Shown here one piece after another: positions 19,094 to 27,554 of a stretch of 64,000 bases of DNA. Every line of letters starts with the position of its first letter. Position 1 is the stretch's first letter. The translations under genes were made by a program, and so were the position numbers. This stretch comes from Arthrobacter sp. zg-Y238 (GTDB taxonomy: Bacteria > Actinomycetota > Actinomycetes > Actinomycetales > Micrococcaceae), in contig NZ_JANFLU010000011.1 in NCBI RefSeq assembly GCF_024385525.1, forward strand, positions 310,001-374,000, in the 5' to 3' direction. The notes under the pieces are model-generated. The model was given only the letters and a program-made list of their open reading frames with translations, did not search any database and was not told the origin of the DNA.

Positions 19094-20917
19094 GTGACCT
19101 ATACCGCCCCGGCTTCCTTCACCACCCGGCCCACCCTGCAGGGCACCTTCGGCATGAGTGCGTCTACGCACTGGTTGGCCACGGCGTCAGCCCAAGCCGT
19201 CCTGGAGCGAGGCGGGAACGCCTTCGACGCAGCGGTTGCCGGCGGCTTTGTGCTGCACGTTGTGGAACCGCATCTGAACGGTCCGGGCGGGGACATGACC
19301 GGTGTTTTCGCGACGGCGGAGAACCCTGAAGAACCCGTGGTGCTGATGGGCCAGGGCCCGGCGCCCGCCGCAGCCACCCGGGAGCACTACCTCGCCGAAG
19401 GCCTGGAACTGGTGCCCGGCGCTGGTGCCCTCGCCGCAGCCGTTCCTGCCGCCGTCGACGCGTGGCTGTTGCTGCTGCGGGAGCACGGCAGCTGGGAACT
19501 CACAGACGTCCTGGCGTTCGCCGTGGACTACGCCCGCAACGGTCATCCCGTCCTCGCCCGGGTCGGAGCCACCATCGAATCGGTGGCGGAGCTGTTCTCC
19601 GACCACTGGCCCACCTCGGCGGCCCAGTGGATGCCCCAGGGGCGCGTTCCGCGCGAGGGCGAGATCATCCGCAACGAGGCCTACGCCAGTGTGCTGGACC
19701 GGCTGGTCGACGCCGGCTCCGGCGCCGGCGCCGGAAGCCGGGAAGAACGTATCGACGCCGCCCGGCGTGAATGGCGGGAAGGTTTCGTGGCTCAGGCAGC
19801 GGCGGATTTCGCGGCCGCACCGCACCGCCACTCCTCGGGAACCGACCACGCCGGCGTCATCACCGCGGCGGACTTCGCGGCGTTCGAAGCGGGGTTTGAA
19901 CCTGCTGTCACGTTCGACTTCCGGGGTTACACCATCGCCAAGACCGGAGCCTGGGGGCAGGGGCCGGCGCTGCTGCAGACCCTGGCCATCCTCGCGGGCT
20001 TCGACGACGACCGGCTGGACCCGTCCACGGCGCTGGGCGCACACACCATCCTGGAAGCCCAGAAGCTGGCCATCGCGGACCGCGAGGCCTACTACGGAGA
20101 CGCGCAGGTGCCCCTGGACTACCTGCTCAGCGAGGAGTACGCGGCCAGCCGCCGCGCCCTGATCACCGACACGGCCTCGGCTGAATTCCGCCCCGGAACG
20201 GTGCCGGGACACACGCCCTTCGTGCCGCCGCTGCGCACGGAGTACCTGCCGCCGGCCCTGGCCGGAGCCGGCGGTGCGGGTGGCTTCGCCGGCGTCGGCG
20301 AGCCCACCGTGCTGCCCACCGGCGAGACCCGCGGGGACACCTGCCACATCGACGTCGTGGACCGGTGGGGCAACATGGTCTCCGCCACCCCGTCGGGAGG
20401 CTGGCTGCAGTCCTCGCCGACCATCCCGGAACTGGGATTCTGCCTGGGCTCCCGGCTGCAGATGACCTGGCTTGAAGAGGGCGCACCGTCCACCCTGGCC
20501 CCGGGGAAGCGGCCGCGCACCACGCTGACCCCCACACTGGTACTCAAGGACGGCAGGCCGGTGGTTGCCCTGGGCTCGCCCGGCGGGGACCAGCAGGACC
20601 AATGGCAGCTGCTGTACCTGCTGCGCACCATCGTGGGCGGCTACACCCCGCAGCAGGCGATTGACGCTCCCGCCCTGCACACCACGTCCATTCCCGGTTC
20701 TTTCTGGCCGCGGACCTGGACACCGGGCGGTGCGGTAGTTGAAGACCGCCTGGGGGAGGACGTGATTGCCGAGCTGGAATCCCGGGGGCATGTGGTGACC
20801 CGGGCTGGGGACTGGGCATTGGGACGGTTGTCCTCGGTGGTCCGGGAGCCGGATTCGGGCCTCCTGCAGGCGGCTGCAAACCCCCGGGGAGCGCAGGGGT
20901 ATGCGGCCGGGCGGTGA
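19094..20917 (+). CDS. ggt: Gamma-glutamyltransferase family proenzyme
   Basis: 607 aa. The N-terminal region GMSASTHWLATASAQAVLERGGNAFDAAVA and HVVEPHLNGPGGD is typical of GGT. The self-cleavage site and nucleophile is Thr416 in GDTCHIDVVDRWGNMVSATPS, aligning with the TTHYSVVD motif of classical GGT (second Thr replaced by Cys). The GSPGGDQQDQW stretch fits the oxyanion-hole region. No signal peptide is apparent, so it may be cytosolic and closer to GGT-like or acylase-type enzymes than to a periplasmic glutathione hydrolase. The GTG at 19094 is chosen as the first sensible start; an internal ATG (GMSAS) is the alternative. Confidence 0.88.
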   Translation: MTYTAPASFTTRPTLQGTFGMSASTHWLATASAQAVLERGGNAFDAAVAGGFVLHVVEPHLNGPGGDMTGVFATAENPEEPVVLMGQGPAPAAATREHYLAEGLELVPGAGALAAAVPAAVDAWLLLLREHGSWELTDVLAFAVDYARNGHPVLARVGATIESVAELFSDHWPTSAAQWMPQGRVPREGEIIRNEAYASVLDRLVDAGSGAGAGSREERIDAARREWREGFVAQAAADFAAAPHRHSSGTDHAGVITAADFAAFEAGFEPAVTFDFRGYTIAKTGAWGQGPALLQTLAILAGFDDDRLDPSTALGAHTILEAQKLAIADREAYYGDAQVPLDYLLSEEYAASRRALITDTASAEFRPGTVPGHTPFVPPLRTEYLPPALAGAGGAGGFAGVGEPTVLPTGETRGDTCHIDVVDRWGNMVSATPSGGWLQSSPTIPELGFCLGSRLQMTWLEEGAPSTLAPGKRPRTTLTPTLVLKDGRPVVALGSPGGDQQDQWQLLYLLRTIVGGYTPQQAIDAPALHTTSIPGSFWPRTWTPGGAVVEDRLGEDVIAELESRGHVVTRAGDWALGRLSSVVREPDSGLLQAAANPRGAQGYAAGR

Positions 20918-20960
20918 GGCCGGCTTACCCCTTCCTCAGGGGGGAGGGGAGTTTCGGCCG

Positions 20961-20989
20961 TTCCGTTGGGTGAGCCCCGAGCCTATAGT
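20961..20989 (+). promoter_or_regulatory. Candidate promoter of ldh
   Basis: TTCCGT (20961-20966) and TATAGT (20984-20989) are separated by 17 bp, 39 bp before the ldh start. The -10 is a good match, the -35 weak. Confidence 0.45.
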
Positions 20990-21028
20990 TCAAGAGGGGT
21001 TCCTTCCTACTGTGAGCGAGGCTTCAAG

Positions 21029-21991
21029 ATGGCCAATATCACCACCCGACCCGTCACAAAACTTGGAATTGTGGGAGCCGGAAGTGTCGGCACTTCAATG
21101 GCGTACGCGGCGATCATCCGGGATACGGCCCGCCAGATTGCGATCTACGACATCGACGCCGTCCGGGCCGAGGCCGAAGGTCTGGACCTGGCCCACGGCA
21201 CCCAGTTCACCGGCGCCAACACGGTCACCGGGGGAGGCAATATCGAGGACCTGGCCGGGGCCGACGTCATAGCCATCACCGCCGGAGCACGCCAGCAGCC
21301 GGGCCAGAGCCGGCTGGACCTGGCCGGCGCAAATGTGCGGATCCTGGAGAAGCTGATGCCGCAGCTGATGGAACAGGCACCGGACGCCGTCTACATCATG
21401 GTGACCAACCCGGCCGACGTCCTCGCCGTTGCCGCACAGAAAATCGCCGGCCTGCCGCGCAACCGGATGTTTTCCTCTGGAACGGTCCTGGACACCTCGC
21501 GGCTGCGGCTGCTGCTGGCCCGCGAAGCGCACGTACTGATGACCAGCGTGCACGCCACCATCATCGGTGAACACGGCGACAGCGAGTTCCCTGTCTGGTC
21601 CAACGCCACCATCGGCCCCGTGCCCATCCGGGAATGGGAAATCAGCGGCCGGCAGGTTTTCACTGATGAGTTCCTTGCCGCCGCCACGGACGACGTCGTC
21701 AACGCCGCCTACAAGGTGATCGAGGGCAAGGGAGCAACGAACTACGCGATCGGACTGGCCGGAGTTCGGATCATCGAGGCGGTGCTGAATGCCGAAAATG
21801 CCGTCCTGCCCGTTGCTGCCACGCTGAACGGCGAGTACGGAATCAGCGGTGTTGCACTGTCCCTCCCGTCCATTGTTGGCCACAACGGGGTCTACAAGAT
21901 GCTCGAAATGCCGCTGGACGAGGCCGAGACTGGGAAGCTCATGGCTTCGGCCGAGACCCTGCAGGGCACCCTGACGTCACTGGGGATCTAG
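21029..21991 (+). CDS. ldh: L-lactate dehydrogenase
   Basis: 320 aa. The Rossmann motif GIVGAGSVGTSMAYA starts at residue 13; the substrate-binding/catalytic residues are Arg88 (ARQQPGQSR), Asp155 and Arg158 (GTVLDTSRLR) and His182 in GEHGDSEFPVWS. These match NAD-dependent L-LDH rather than malate dehydrogenase, which has a different active-site loop. It reduces pyruvate to L-lactate or the reverse. Start 21029 (MANITT) is the family start; upstream in-frame codons would extend it improbably. With lldP and lutABC it completes a local set of lactate genes. Its stop shares a CTAG with the convergent DUF72 gene. Confidence 0.93.
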   Translation: MANITTRPVTKLGIVGAGSVGTSMAYAAIIRDTARQIAIYDIDAVRAEAEGLDLAHGTQFTGANTVTGGGNIEDLAGADVIAITAGARQQPGQSRLDLAGANVRILEKLMPQLMEQAPDAVYIMVTNPADVLAVAAQKIAGLPRNRMFSSGTVLDTSRLRLLLAREAHVLMTSVHATIIGEHGDSEFPVWSNATIGPVPIREWEISGRQVFTDEFLAAATDDVVNAAYKVIEGKGATNYAIGLAGVRIIEAVLNAENAVLPVAATLNGEYGISGVALSLPSIVGHNGVYKMLEMPLDEAETGKLMASAETLQGTLTSLGI

Positions 21992-22722
21992 CGGGCCTGC
22001 CCGATCAGTTCCCGCAGCCGCCAGGCGTTCCGGACTGCGTGCCCCTCGCCGTCGTTGTTGAAGTATGCGTACACGTCCTTGCCCATGGCATCCCATTCGC
22101 GCATCCGGGCCGCCCACCACTGCAGGTCTTCCTCGGAGTAGGAATCGACGTAGAGCTGCTCAGGGTTCGGTCCGTGCAACCGGACGTACACAAACGGGGC
22201 GGTGGCGCGCAGGATGCACGGCAAATGCGCGCCGCTCATGACGGTGTAGGCAGCGCCGTGGCGCTCCAACAGCCGGAAGACCTCTTCGTCGTTCCAGCTG
22301 TCGTGCCGGAACTCCACCGCCACACGGATAGTCCCGGGCAGCTTTGAGAGGACGTAATCCAGACGGTCGTCGTCCCGCGCCATGTCCGGGGAGAGCTGAA
22401 GCAGGAACACTCCGCTGCGGTCGCCAAGCTCGGCGAAGCAACGCTCTATCCGGCCGATCCATTCATCCGGATCCCGCAGCTTCCGGGCGTGGGTCAGTCC
22501 GCGGGGCGCCTTGACGGAAAAGACGTACCCTTCCGGCAGCCGGTCCCGGTAGGCAGCGAACGCCTCCTCGCGAGGCCAGCGGTAAAAGCTGCCGTTCAGC
22601 TCAACGGTGTCGAACTCACTTGCATACTTTTCCAGCCACACCCGGGCGGGCACGCCCTTGGGGTACAGCACGTTGCGCCAGTGGTTGTAGGCCCAGCCCG
22701 ATGTTCCGATATGGATGCTCAC
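21988..22722 (-). CDS. DUF72 family protein
   Basis: 244 aa beginning VSIHIGTSGWAYNHW, the conserved start of DUF72 (YecE-like TIM barrel) proteins; further conserved blocks are FDTVELNGSFYRWP, FSVKAPRGLTH, VAVEFRHDSW and DVYAYFNNDGEGHAVRNA. The family function is not settled. The start is a GTG at 22722 with TAGTTT seven bases upstream, suggesting a leaderless mRNA; a much longer open frame continues upstream but is a shadow of the LLM oxidoreductase gene. It is convergent with ldh, with stop codons overlapping in a CTAG. Confidence 0.9.
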   Translation of the reverse strand: MSIHIGTSGWAYNHWRNVLYPKGVPARVWLEKYASEFDTVELNGSFYRWPREEAFAAYRDRLPEGYVFSVKAPRGLTHARKLRDPDEWIGRIERCFAELGDRSGVFLLQLSPDMARDDDRLDYVLSKLPGTIRVAVEFRHDSWNDEEVFRLLERHGAAYTVMSGAHLPCILRATAPFVYVRLHGPNPEQLYVDSYSEEDLQWWAARMREWDAMGKDVYAYFNNDGEGHAVRNAWRLRELIGQAR

Positions 22723-22920
22723 ACCATCCAAACTAGCCGCTTCCGGGACCCGCCTGCCGACATTGCGCCCGCTGCCCGGCCCGGCAGCGCGGACCGGAGT
22801 GACGGAGCCGTCGCCGCAGGAGTGCCCGCAGATGAAATAACCCGGCCGCCGCTGCGGTTGCATCCTACGTGCCCGGCCAAACAGGCCCCGCGCGCAAGCA
22901 ACTGAAAGGCAAGTCCCCCT

Positions 22921-23910
22921 ATGACTGTTCCGCTCTCTATTCTCGATCTCGCCATCATCGATGAGGGCGAGACCGCACGTGATTCGTTTGCGTCTTCGCT
23001 GGCGTTGGCCCAGGAAGCGGAGAAGCTGGGTTACACCCGCATCTGGTACGCAGAGCACCACAACATGCCTACCATCGCTTCCTCCGCCACCAGCGTGCTG
23101 ATCGGCTACATTGCCGCGCACACCCAGAGCATCCGGCTCGGAGCCGGCGGAGTCATGCTGCCCAACCACGCGCCGCTGACCATTGCGGAGCAGTTCGGCA
23201 CTTTGGAAACGCTTTTCCCGGGCCGGATTGATCTCGGCCTCGGTCGGGCTCCCGGCACGGACCAGAAGACGCTGCACGCGCTCCGCCGGGACCACATGTC
23301 CTCGGACAGCTTCCCGCAGGACGTCCAGGAACTGCAGGGTTACCTGAGCGGCAATACGCTGATCCCGGGCATCAACGCGACGCCGGGGGCCGGCACCAAC
23401 GTGCCGCTGTACATCCTGGGCTCCTCCCTCTTCGGCGCCAAGCTGGCCGCCGCCCTTGGCCTGCCCTACTCGTTTGCCTCGCATTTCGCCCCGCAGGCAC
23501 TGCAGGACGCAGTAACCATCTACCGCCGCGACTTCAAGCCCTCGGCCCAGCTGGCCGAGCCGTACGTGATTGCCGGCGTGAACGTTGTGGCCGCCGAGAC
23601 CACCGAAGAGGCCCAGCAGATGTTTGCCGATTCGCAGCGCCGCCGGGTGACCCAGCTCTTCGGCCGGGACCGTACCTTCACTGATGAAGAGGCGGATGCC
23701 ATCCTGCAGTCGCCGGGCGGACAGCAGGTCAAGCAGATGGGCCGCTACTCGGCCGTCGGCAACCCCGAGGAAGTCCGGGACTACCTCGACTGGTTCACCG
23801 GACATGCGCAGGCCGACGAACTGATCGTTGCCACGCAGACCGCCACGCTGGAATCCCGGCTCCGGTCCTTCCAGCTGCTTGCAGACGCCGCACTGCCGGT
23901 CCGGGCCTAA
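22921..23910 (+). CDS. LLM-class flavin-dependent oxidoreductase
   Basis: 329-aa luciferase-like monooxygenase of the single-component group. Seen: [20 protein letters not shown] at the start, [41 protein letters not shown] and YSFASHFAP, all hallmarks of the bacterial-luciferase-like family found in many actinobacteria. It should bind FMN or F420; the substrate is unknown. A GAAAGG site precedes the ATG. It is monocistronic and divergent from the DUF72 gene. Confidence 0.9.
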   Translation: MTVPLSILDLAIIDEGETARDSFASSLALAQEAEKLGYTRIWYAEHHNMPTIASSATSVLIGYIAAHTQSIRLGAGGVMLPNHAPLTIAEQFGTLETLFPGRIDLGLGRAPGTDQKTLHALRRDHMSSDSFPQDVQELQGYLSGNTLIPGINATPGAGTNVPLYILGSSLFGAKLAAALGLPYSFASHFAPQALQDAVTIYRRDFKPSAQLAEPYVIAGVNVVAAETTEEAQQMFADSQRRRVTQLFGRDRTFTDEEADAILQSPGGQQVKQMGRYSAVGNPEEVRDYLDWFTGHAQADELIVATQTATLESRLRSFQLLADAALPVRA

Positions 23911-23958
23911 CCATGCCTAATCAGCAGCCGCCTGCGGCTGCTGTGCTAGATATGAAGG

Positions 23959-24429
23959 ATGAGTTCTAACCCGCACGTTATCCACTGTTCCGTCGGCATG
24001 CGCTGGGGGGACATGGATGCCTACGGGCATATCAACAATGTTGAGATCGTCCGGATGCTCGAGGAAGCACGGGTGCATGCCTTCGGCCCTCCCGGCGGAA
24101 CGGGAGGGCCGGGGCAACAGCCTGCAGTGCCGCTGTTCAGCGATGTACCGCCCGGCACCCAGTCCCTTGTGGTGGAACACCGCGTCCGGTACGTGGCGGA
24201 ACTGACCTACCGGAACGTCCCGGCCGACGTCGACGTCTGGATCAGCGCGGTCAAGGGCGCCAGCCTCACACTCTCCTACGTGATCCATGACCCGGTGACC
24301 GGGCAGGCCTGCGTCCGGGCGGAAACCACACTGGCCTTTGTCGACGGAGCCACCGGGATGCTGCAGCGCCTGACGCCGGCCCAGCGGGAAATGGCAGCAG
24401 CGCATACAGGGGCTTCCGTCTTCGCCTGA
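23959..24429 (+). CDS. Acyl-CoA thioesterase (4HBT hotdog fold)
   Basis: 156 aa. The motif MRWGDMDAYGHINNVEIVRMLEEAR near residues 13-35 is the classic 4-hydroxybenzoyl-CoA thioesterase/YbgC active site, with the Asp of GDMDAYGH as catalytic residue. VEHRVRYVAELTYRNVP and a VDGATGMLQRL tail support the hotdog fold. It would hydrolyse an acyl-CoA or aryl-CoA; specificity is unknown. It lies 48 bp after the LLM oxidoreductase on the same strand, so a shared transcript is possible. Confidence 0.9.
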   Translation: MSSNPHVIHCSVGMRWGDMDAYGHINNVEIVRMLEEARVHAFGPPGGTGGPGQQPAVPLFSDVPPGTQSLVVEHRVRYVAELTYRNVPADVDVWISAVKGASLTLSYVIHDPVTGQACVRAETTLAFVDGATGMLQRLTPAQREMAAAHTGASVFA

Positions 24430-24528
24430 GCGCCCCGCCGACCCTCGACCCCTGTGATCGGCACGCGTCCGCTATTAACATCTTCCGTAGTCCCGGCAGG
24501 TCCAGCCCGGTAACCAAGGAGATGCGCC

Positions 24529-25074
24529 GTGTGGCACAACCTCGGCATCACCCCGTCCGAAGCTCTTTGGGTTGTGCTGAGTGCCCTCGGCATTTACGCA
24601 GCCTTCTCCCTGCTGGTCCGCGGCTTTGGGCAGCGCGCACTGGCTAGCTGGTCCACGCTGGACCGCGCCATCGTTATTGCCCTGGGCGCTGTGCTTGGCC
24701 GGGTGGTCCTCGGCTACACGCCGACCCTTGCGGCCGGCGTCATCGGATTGGCGACGATGTTCGGGATGCTGCGGGTGGAGGGCTACCTTCGCCGGAGCCG
24801 GCACGGAGCCTACCTCACCAGCCGGCCGATCCTCCTGATGGCCGGAAGCGAGGTGGTGCAGGAGGGACTGCGTAAGGCGCACATCCTGGAAGAGGAGCTG
24901 TTCTTCAAGCTGAGGCAGTCCGGCATCCGGAACCTGACCGAAGTGGCTGTGGCGATTCTGGAGCCCACGGGCGAGGTCAGCATCCTTCGCCGGGGCGAGC
25001 GCATTGATCCGCTGCTGCTGAGCCGGGTTCCTAACCAATCCCGGATTCCGCGTGACCTGTTGCTCCCGGAGTAG
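24529..25074 (+). CDS. DUF421 (YetF-like) membrane protein
   Basis: 181 aa starting at a GTG with AAGGAG seven bases upstream. Three N-terminal membrane segments (about residues 10-75) are followed by a cytosolic domain with YLTSRPILLMAGSEVVQEGLRK and LRQSGIRNLTEVAVAILEPTGEVSIL. This is the DUF421/YetF architecture, with the conserved GxI..ENL-like strand. The biochemical function of the family is not established. It is a single-gene unit. Confidence 0.88.
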   Translation: MWHNLGITPSEALWVVLSALGIYAAFSLLVRGFGQRALASWSTLDRAIVIALGAVLGRVVLGYTPTLAAGVIGLATMFGMLRVEGYLRRSRHGAYLTSRPILLMAGSEVVQEGLRKAHILEEELFFKLRQSGIRNLTEVAVAILEPTGEVSILRRGERIDPLLLSRVPNQSRIPRDLLLPE

Positions 25075-25142
25075 GTGTTCCGTGTCCGGGTAGGCTTCTG
25101 CGTACCTGCCCTGAGACGGGCGCCACACTCACCTAAAGGACC

Positions 25143-25913
25143 ATGATGCCCCTTTCACTCGACAAGGTTGCCGAGAAGGCTCCTTCCCTCCTCAGCCTCG
25201 CGAAGAACGCCTCAGCTGCCGTGGACATGTCCGGCCTGAACGGGCAGACCGCCAAAGTCGCGCTTGTCCTGGACTTTTCCGGCTCCATGCACTCGCAGTA
25301 CAAGTCCGGAGCCATGCAGCGGCTGGCCGAGAAGGTCCTGGCCCTGGCCACCCAGTTCGACGACGACGGCGCCATCGACTTCTTCGTCTTCGACAGCGGT
25401 GCGGCGCACCTGGGTGAAATCAGCCTCGACGATTTCAGTGACGGTGTCTCCCGCCTGATCGGTAAGCGGCGGATGGGTACCACCAACTACGCAGCGGCCT
25501 TCCTTGCCGTCCGTGACCACTTCGGCTTTCCGCCGGCTTCGAAGACGCCTACGCGGAAGGGGCTGTTCGGCGGCCCGAAGAAGGTGGAGCCGGCTGCGGG
25601 CACGGTGCCCGCCGACCAGCCCGTCTACGCCCTCTTCCTTACGGACGGTGCCCCCGACAGCAAGCCGGCGGCCGTCAAGGCGCTGACCGAGGTCAGTACT
25701 ACGCCGATCTTCTGGAAGTTCCTGTCCATCCGCCGCGAGGAAATGGCTTTCCTGCAGAAACTCGATGACCTCGACGAACGGTTCATGGACAACGCCGACT
25801 ACAAGGCGGTGGGGGACACCGACCAGCTTTCCGACGTGGCCCTGTTCGACGCCATGCTCGACGAGTATCCAGCCTGGATCGAGGAGGCCCGCACCAAGGG
25901 CCTGATCAGGTAA
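25143..25913 (+). CDS. VWA-domain protein (TerF/TerY-like)
   Basis: 256 aa. A von Willebrand A domain occupies most of the protein, with the MIDAS motif DFSGSMH (around residue 43), a TTNY segment and FLTDGAPDS as further metal-site elements. The N-terminal MPLSLDKVAEKAPSLLSLAKNA helix matches VWA proteins associated with tellurium-resistance/TerD systems. No ter genes lie nearby, so the partner system is not local. Two ATG codons at 25143 and 25146 are both possible starts. Confidence 0.85.
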   Translation: MMPLSLDKVAEKAPSLLSLAKNASAAVDMSGLNGQTAKVALVLDFSGSMHSQYKSGAMQRLAEKVLALATQFDDDGAIDFFVFDSGAAHLGEISLDDFSDGVSRLIGKRRMGTTNYAAAFLAVRDHFGFPPASKTPTRKGLFGGPKKVEPAAGTVPADQPVYALFLTDGAPDSKPAAVKALTEVSTTPIFWKFLSIRREEMAFLQKLDDLDERFMDNADYKAVGDTDQLSDVALFDAMLDEYPAWIEEARTKGLIR

Positions 25914-25965
25914 CCGGAGGGTGCGGGGGAGTGGATTAGGCGTCCGGGCAAACCTCGTGTAGGCT

Positions 25966-26115
25966 GAAACGCAGTTGTTGTGTTGCGCATTTTGTATTTC
26001 AAGTGGCGAAACCCAATTGGTCTAGCTGCTTTTTCTGTAGAAGCGGTAAAGGAACACCGCGACTGAAACCGCCCGAAAGTCGGGATGTGTTTCGAATGCA
26101 GAAGGAATTAAAAAA
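25966..26115 (+). promoter_or_regulatory. Structured leader of cold-shock gene csp1
   Basis: The 150 nt before csp1 hold two hairpins also found before csp2. Hairpin 1: AAGTGGC (26001-26007) pairs with GCTGCTT (26025-26031), enclosing ACC/GGT and followed at once by five Ts. Hairpin 2: GAAAC-CCCGA pairs with TCGGG-GTTTC between 26065 and 26093. The ribosome binding site AGAAGGA follows. The layout suggests temperature-dependent folding or attenuation. Confidence 0.7.
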
Positions 26116-26319
26116 ATGGCTACAGGTACCGTGAAATGGTTCAACTCCGAAAAGGGCTTCGGCTTCATTGAGCCCGACGACGGCAGCGCCGACGTCTTCG
26201 CTCACTACTCCGCGATCAACTCCAACGGCTACAAGTCGCTGGACGAGAACCAGAAGGTTAGCTTCGACACCGAGCAGGGCCCCAAGGGCCCGCAGGCCTC
26301 GAACATCCAGGCCCTCTAA
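26116..26319 (+). CDS. cspA: Cold-shock protein, copy 1
   Basis: 67-aa CspA-family single-domain nucleic-acid chaperone. RNP1 is KGFGFI (residues 13-18) and RNP2 is VFAHY (27-31). It binds single-stranded RNA/DNA in the cytosol and melts structures at low temperature. It differs from copy 2 (29576-29779) at seven of 67 positions (11, 37, 40, 43, 49, 62, 67). The gene has a long structured leader and an intrinsic terminator, both shared with copy 2, showing duplication of the entire transcription unit. Confidence 0.97.
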   Translation: MATGTVKWFNSEKGFGFIEPDDGSADVFAHYSAINSNGYKSLDENQKVSFDTEQGPKGPQASNIQAL

Positions 26320-26364
26320 TTTCTTAGAGACTTTGTAACGGCCGCTTAGCGCCGATACTACATA

Positions 26365-26400
26365 GAGCAGGACGGGATCTCCCGTCCTGCTCTTGTGTTT
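26365..26400 (+). terminator. Intrinsic terminator of csp1
   Basis: GAGCAGGACGGGA pairs perfectly with TCCCGTCCTGCTC over a 2-nt loop and is followed by TTGTGTTT. The same stem is reused after csp2. Confidence 0.9.
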
Positions 26401-26554
26401 AACCCGGAACTTCTGTTCGGCCACCGGTCTATGACGGGCCGTTCCGCAAGACCGGTGCCTTCCTCGCCACTAAGGCCCGGCTATGGTGCCCTCCGTCCCC
26501 CGAGTCCTCGCCGGTCTCGCTAAGCCTGGGGGCCAGGCTCCGGGCCAGGCTGGG

Positions 26555-27430
26555 GTTCGAAGGAGCGGGGTCACTGCTCCCGTGCAGGGGCCCGGTGCCG
26601 TGCCTGTGGTCTTCCGATGTCCGCTAATCCGGCGGCAGCGTTTCCCTGCAGTTTGTCCGGATCCCTGCACTGCGCAGCGCAGGGATTGCCACAAACTGCA
26701 GGGATCCGGACAAAGCGCAGGGATCCGGAACCGTGGGACCCCGTGCAGGCGCCCGGCTGGGTTCGAAGGAGCGGGGTCACAGCTCCCGTGCAGGGGCCCG
26801 GTGCCGTGCCTGTGGTCTGCCGATGTCTGCTAATCCGGCGGCAGCGTTTCCCTGCAGTTTGTCCGGATCCCTGCACTGCGCAGCGCAGGGATTGCCACAA
26901 ACTGCAGGGATCCGGACAAAGCGCAGGGATCCGGCACCGTGGGACCCCGTCCAGGCACCCGGGTTCGAGCCACCCTCCCGTGCAGGCGCCCGGTGCCGTG
27001 CCTGTGGTCTGCCGGTGTCTGCTAATCCGGCGGCAGCGTTTCCCTGCAGTTTGTCCGGATCCCTGCACTGCGCAGCGCAGGGATTGCCACAAACTGCAGG
27101 GATCCGGACAAAGCGCAGGGATCCGGAACCGTGGGACCCCGTCCAGGCACCCGGGTTAGGTTCGAAGGAGCGGGGTCACAGCTCCCGTGCAGGGCCCCGT
27201 GCCGTGCCTGTGGTCTGTCGATGTCTGCTAAACCGGCGGCAGCGTTTCCCTGCAGTTTGTCCGGATCCCTGCACTGCGCAGCGCAGGGATTGCCACAAAC
27301 TGCAGGGATCCGGACAAAGCGCAGGGATCCGGCACCGTGGGACCCCGTGCAGGCTCCCGGGTTCGAGCCACCCGACCCCGTGCAGGCTCCCGGGTTCGAG
27401 CCCTCCCCTTCCCGTGCAGGCGCCCGGGTT
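26555..27430. repeat. Tandem ~200-bp repeat cluster with nested palindromes (cluster 1)
   Basis: Four near-identical units start at about 26555, 26760, 26962 and 27159 (lengths 197-205 bp), followed by two short remnants from 27360 and about 27394. Each unit carries an inverted repeat with arms CCCTGCAGTTTGT and ACAAACTGCAGGG (first copy 26644-26656 and 26691-26703), enclosing ATCCCTGC/GCAGGGAT, then GGATCCGGACAAAGCGCAGG. The cluster fills the convergent gap between csp1 and the glutaminase gene. Frames are open on both strands but change with unit length and lack ribosome binding sites, so it is non-coding. A related cluster lies at 53140-53525. Confidence 0.9.
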
Positions 27431-27490
27431 AGGCGGCTTTAATATTCTTTGCGAGCTCTGCGAGCAAGGAATTTCGTTGCCGCCGTTCCG

Positions 27491-27546
27491 GGCGCCGGAG
27501 CGGGAGGCGCCGGAGCGGGGCGCCGGAGCGGGACCGGGTGCCGGAG
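27491..27546. repeat. Short GGCGCCGGAGCGG tandem repeat
   Basis: Four imperfect copies of a 14-16 bp unit built on GCGCCGGAGCGGG lie at about 27491, 27506, 27520 and 27536, between the large repeat cluster and the glutaminase stop codon. Probably a low-complexity expansion; no function is visible. Confidence 0.6.
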
Positions 27547-27554
27547 CAGCTCCC

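Noticed and set aside
22723-23805. 605-aa frame extending the DUF72 protein
   Set aside because: Antisense to the LLM oxidoreductase; DUF72 begins at the GTG 22722.
26483-27442. Long open frames in several phases through repeat cluster 1, encoding repetitive Pro/Gly/Arg-rich proteins
   Set aside because: They exist on both strands, shift frame between units of 197-205 bp, lack ribosome binding sites and only reflect the GC-rich repeat.
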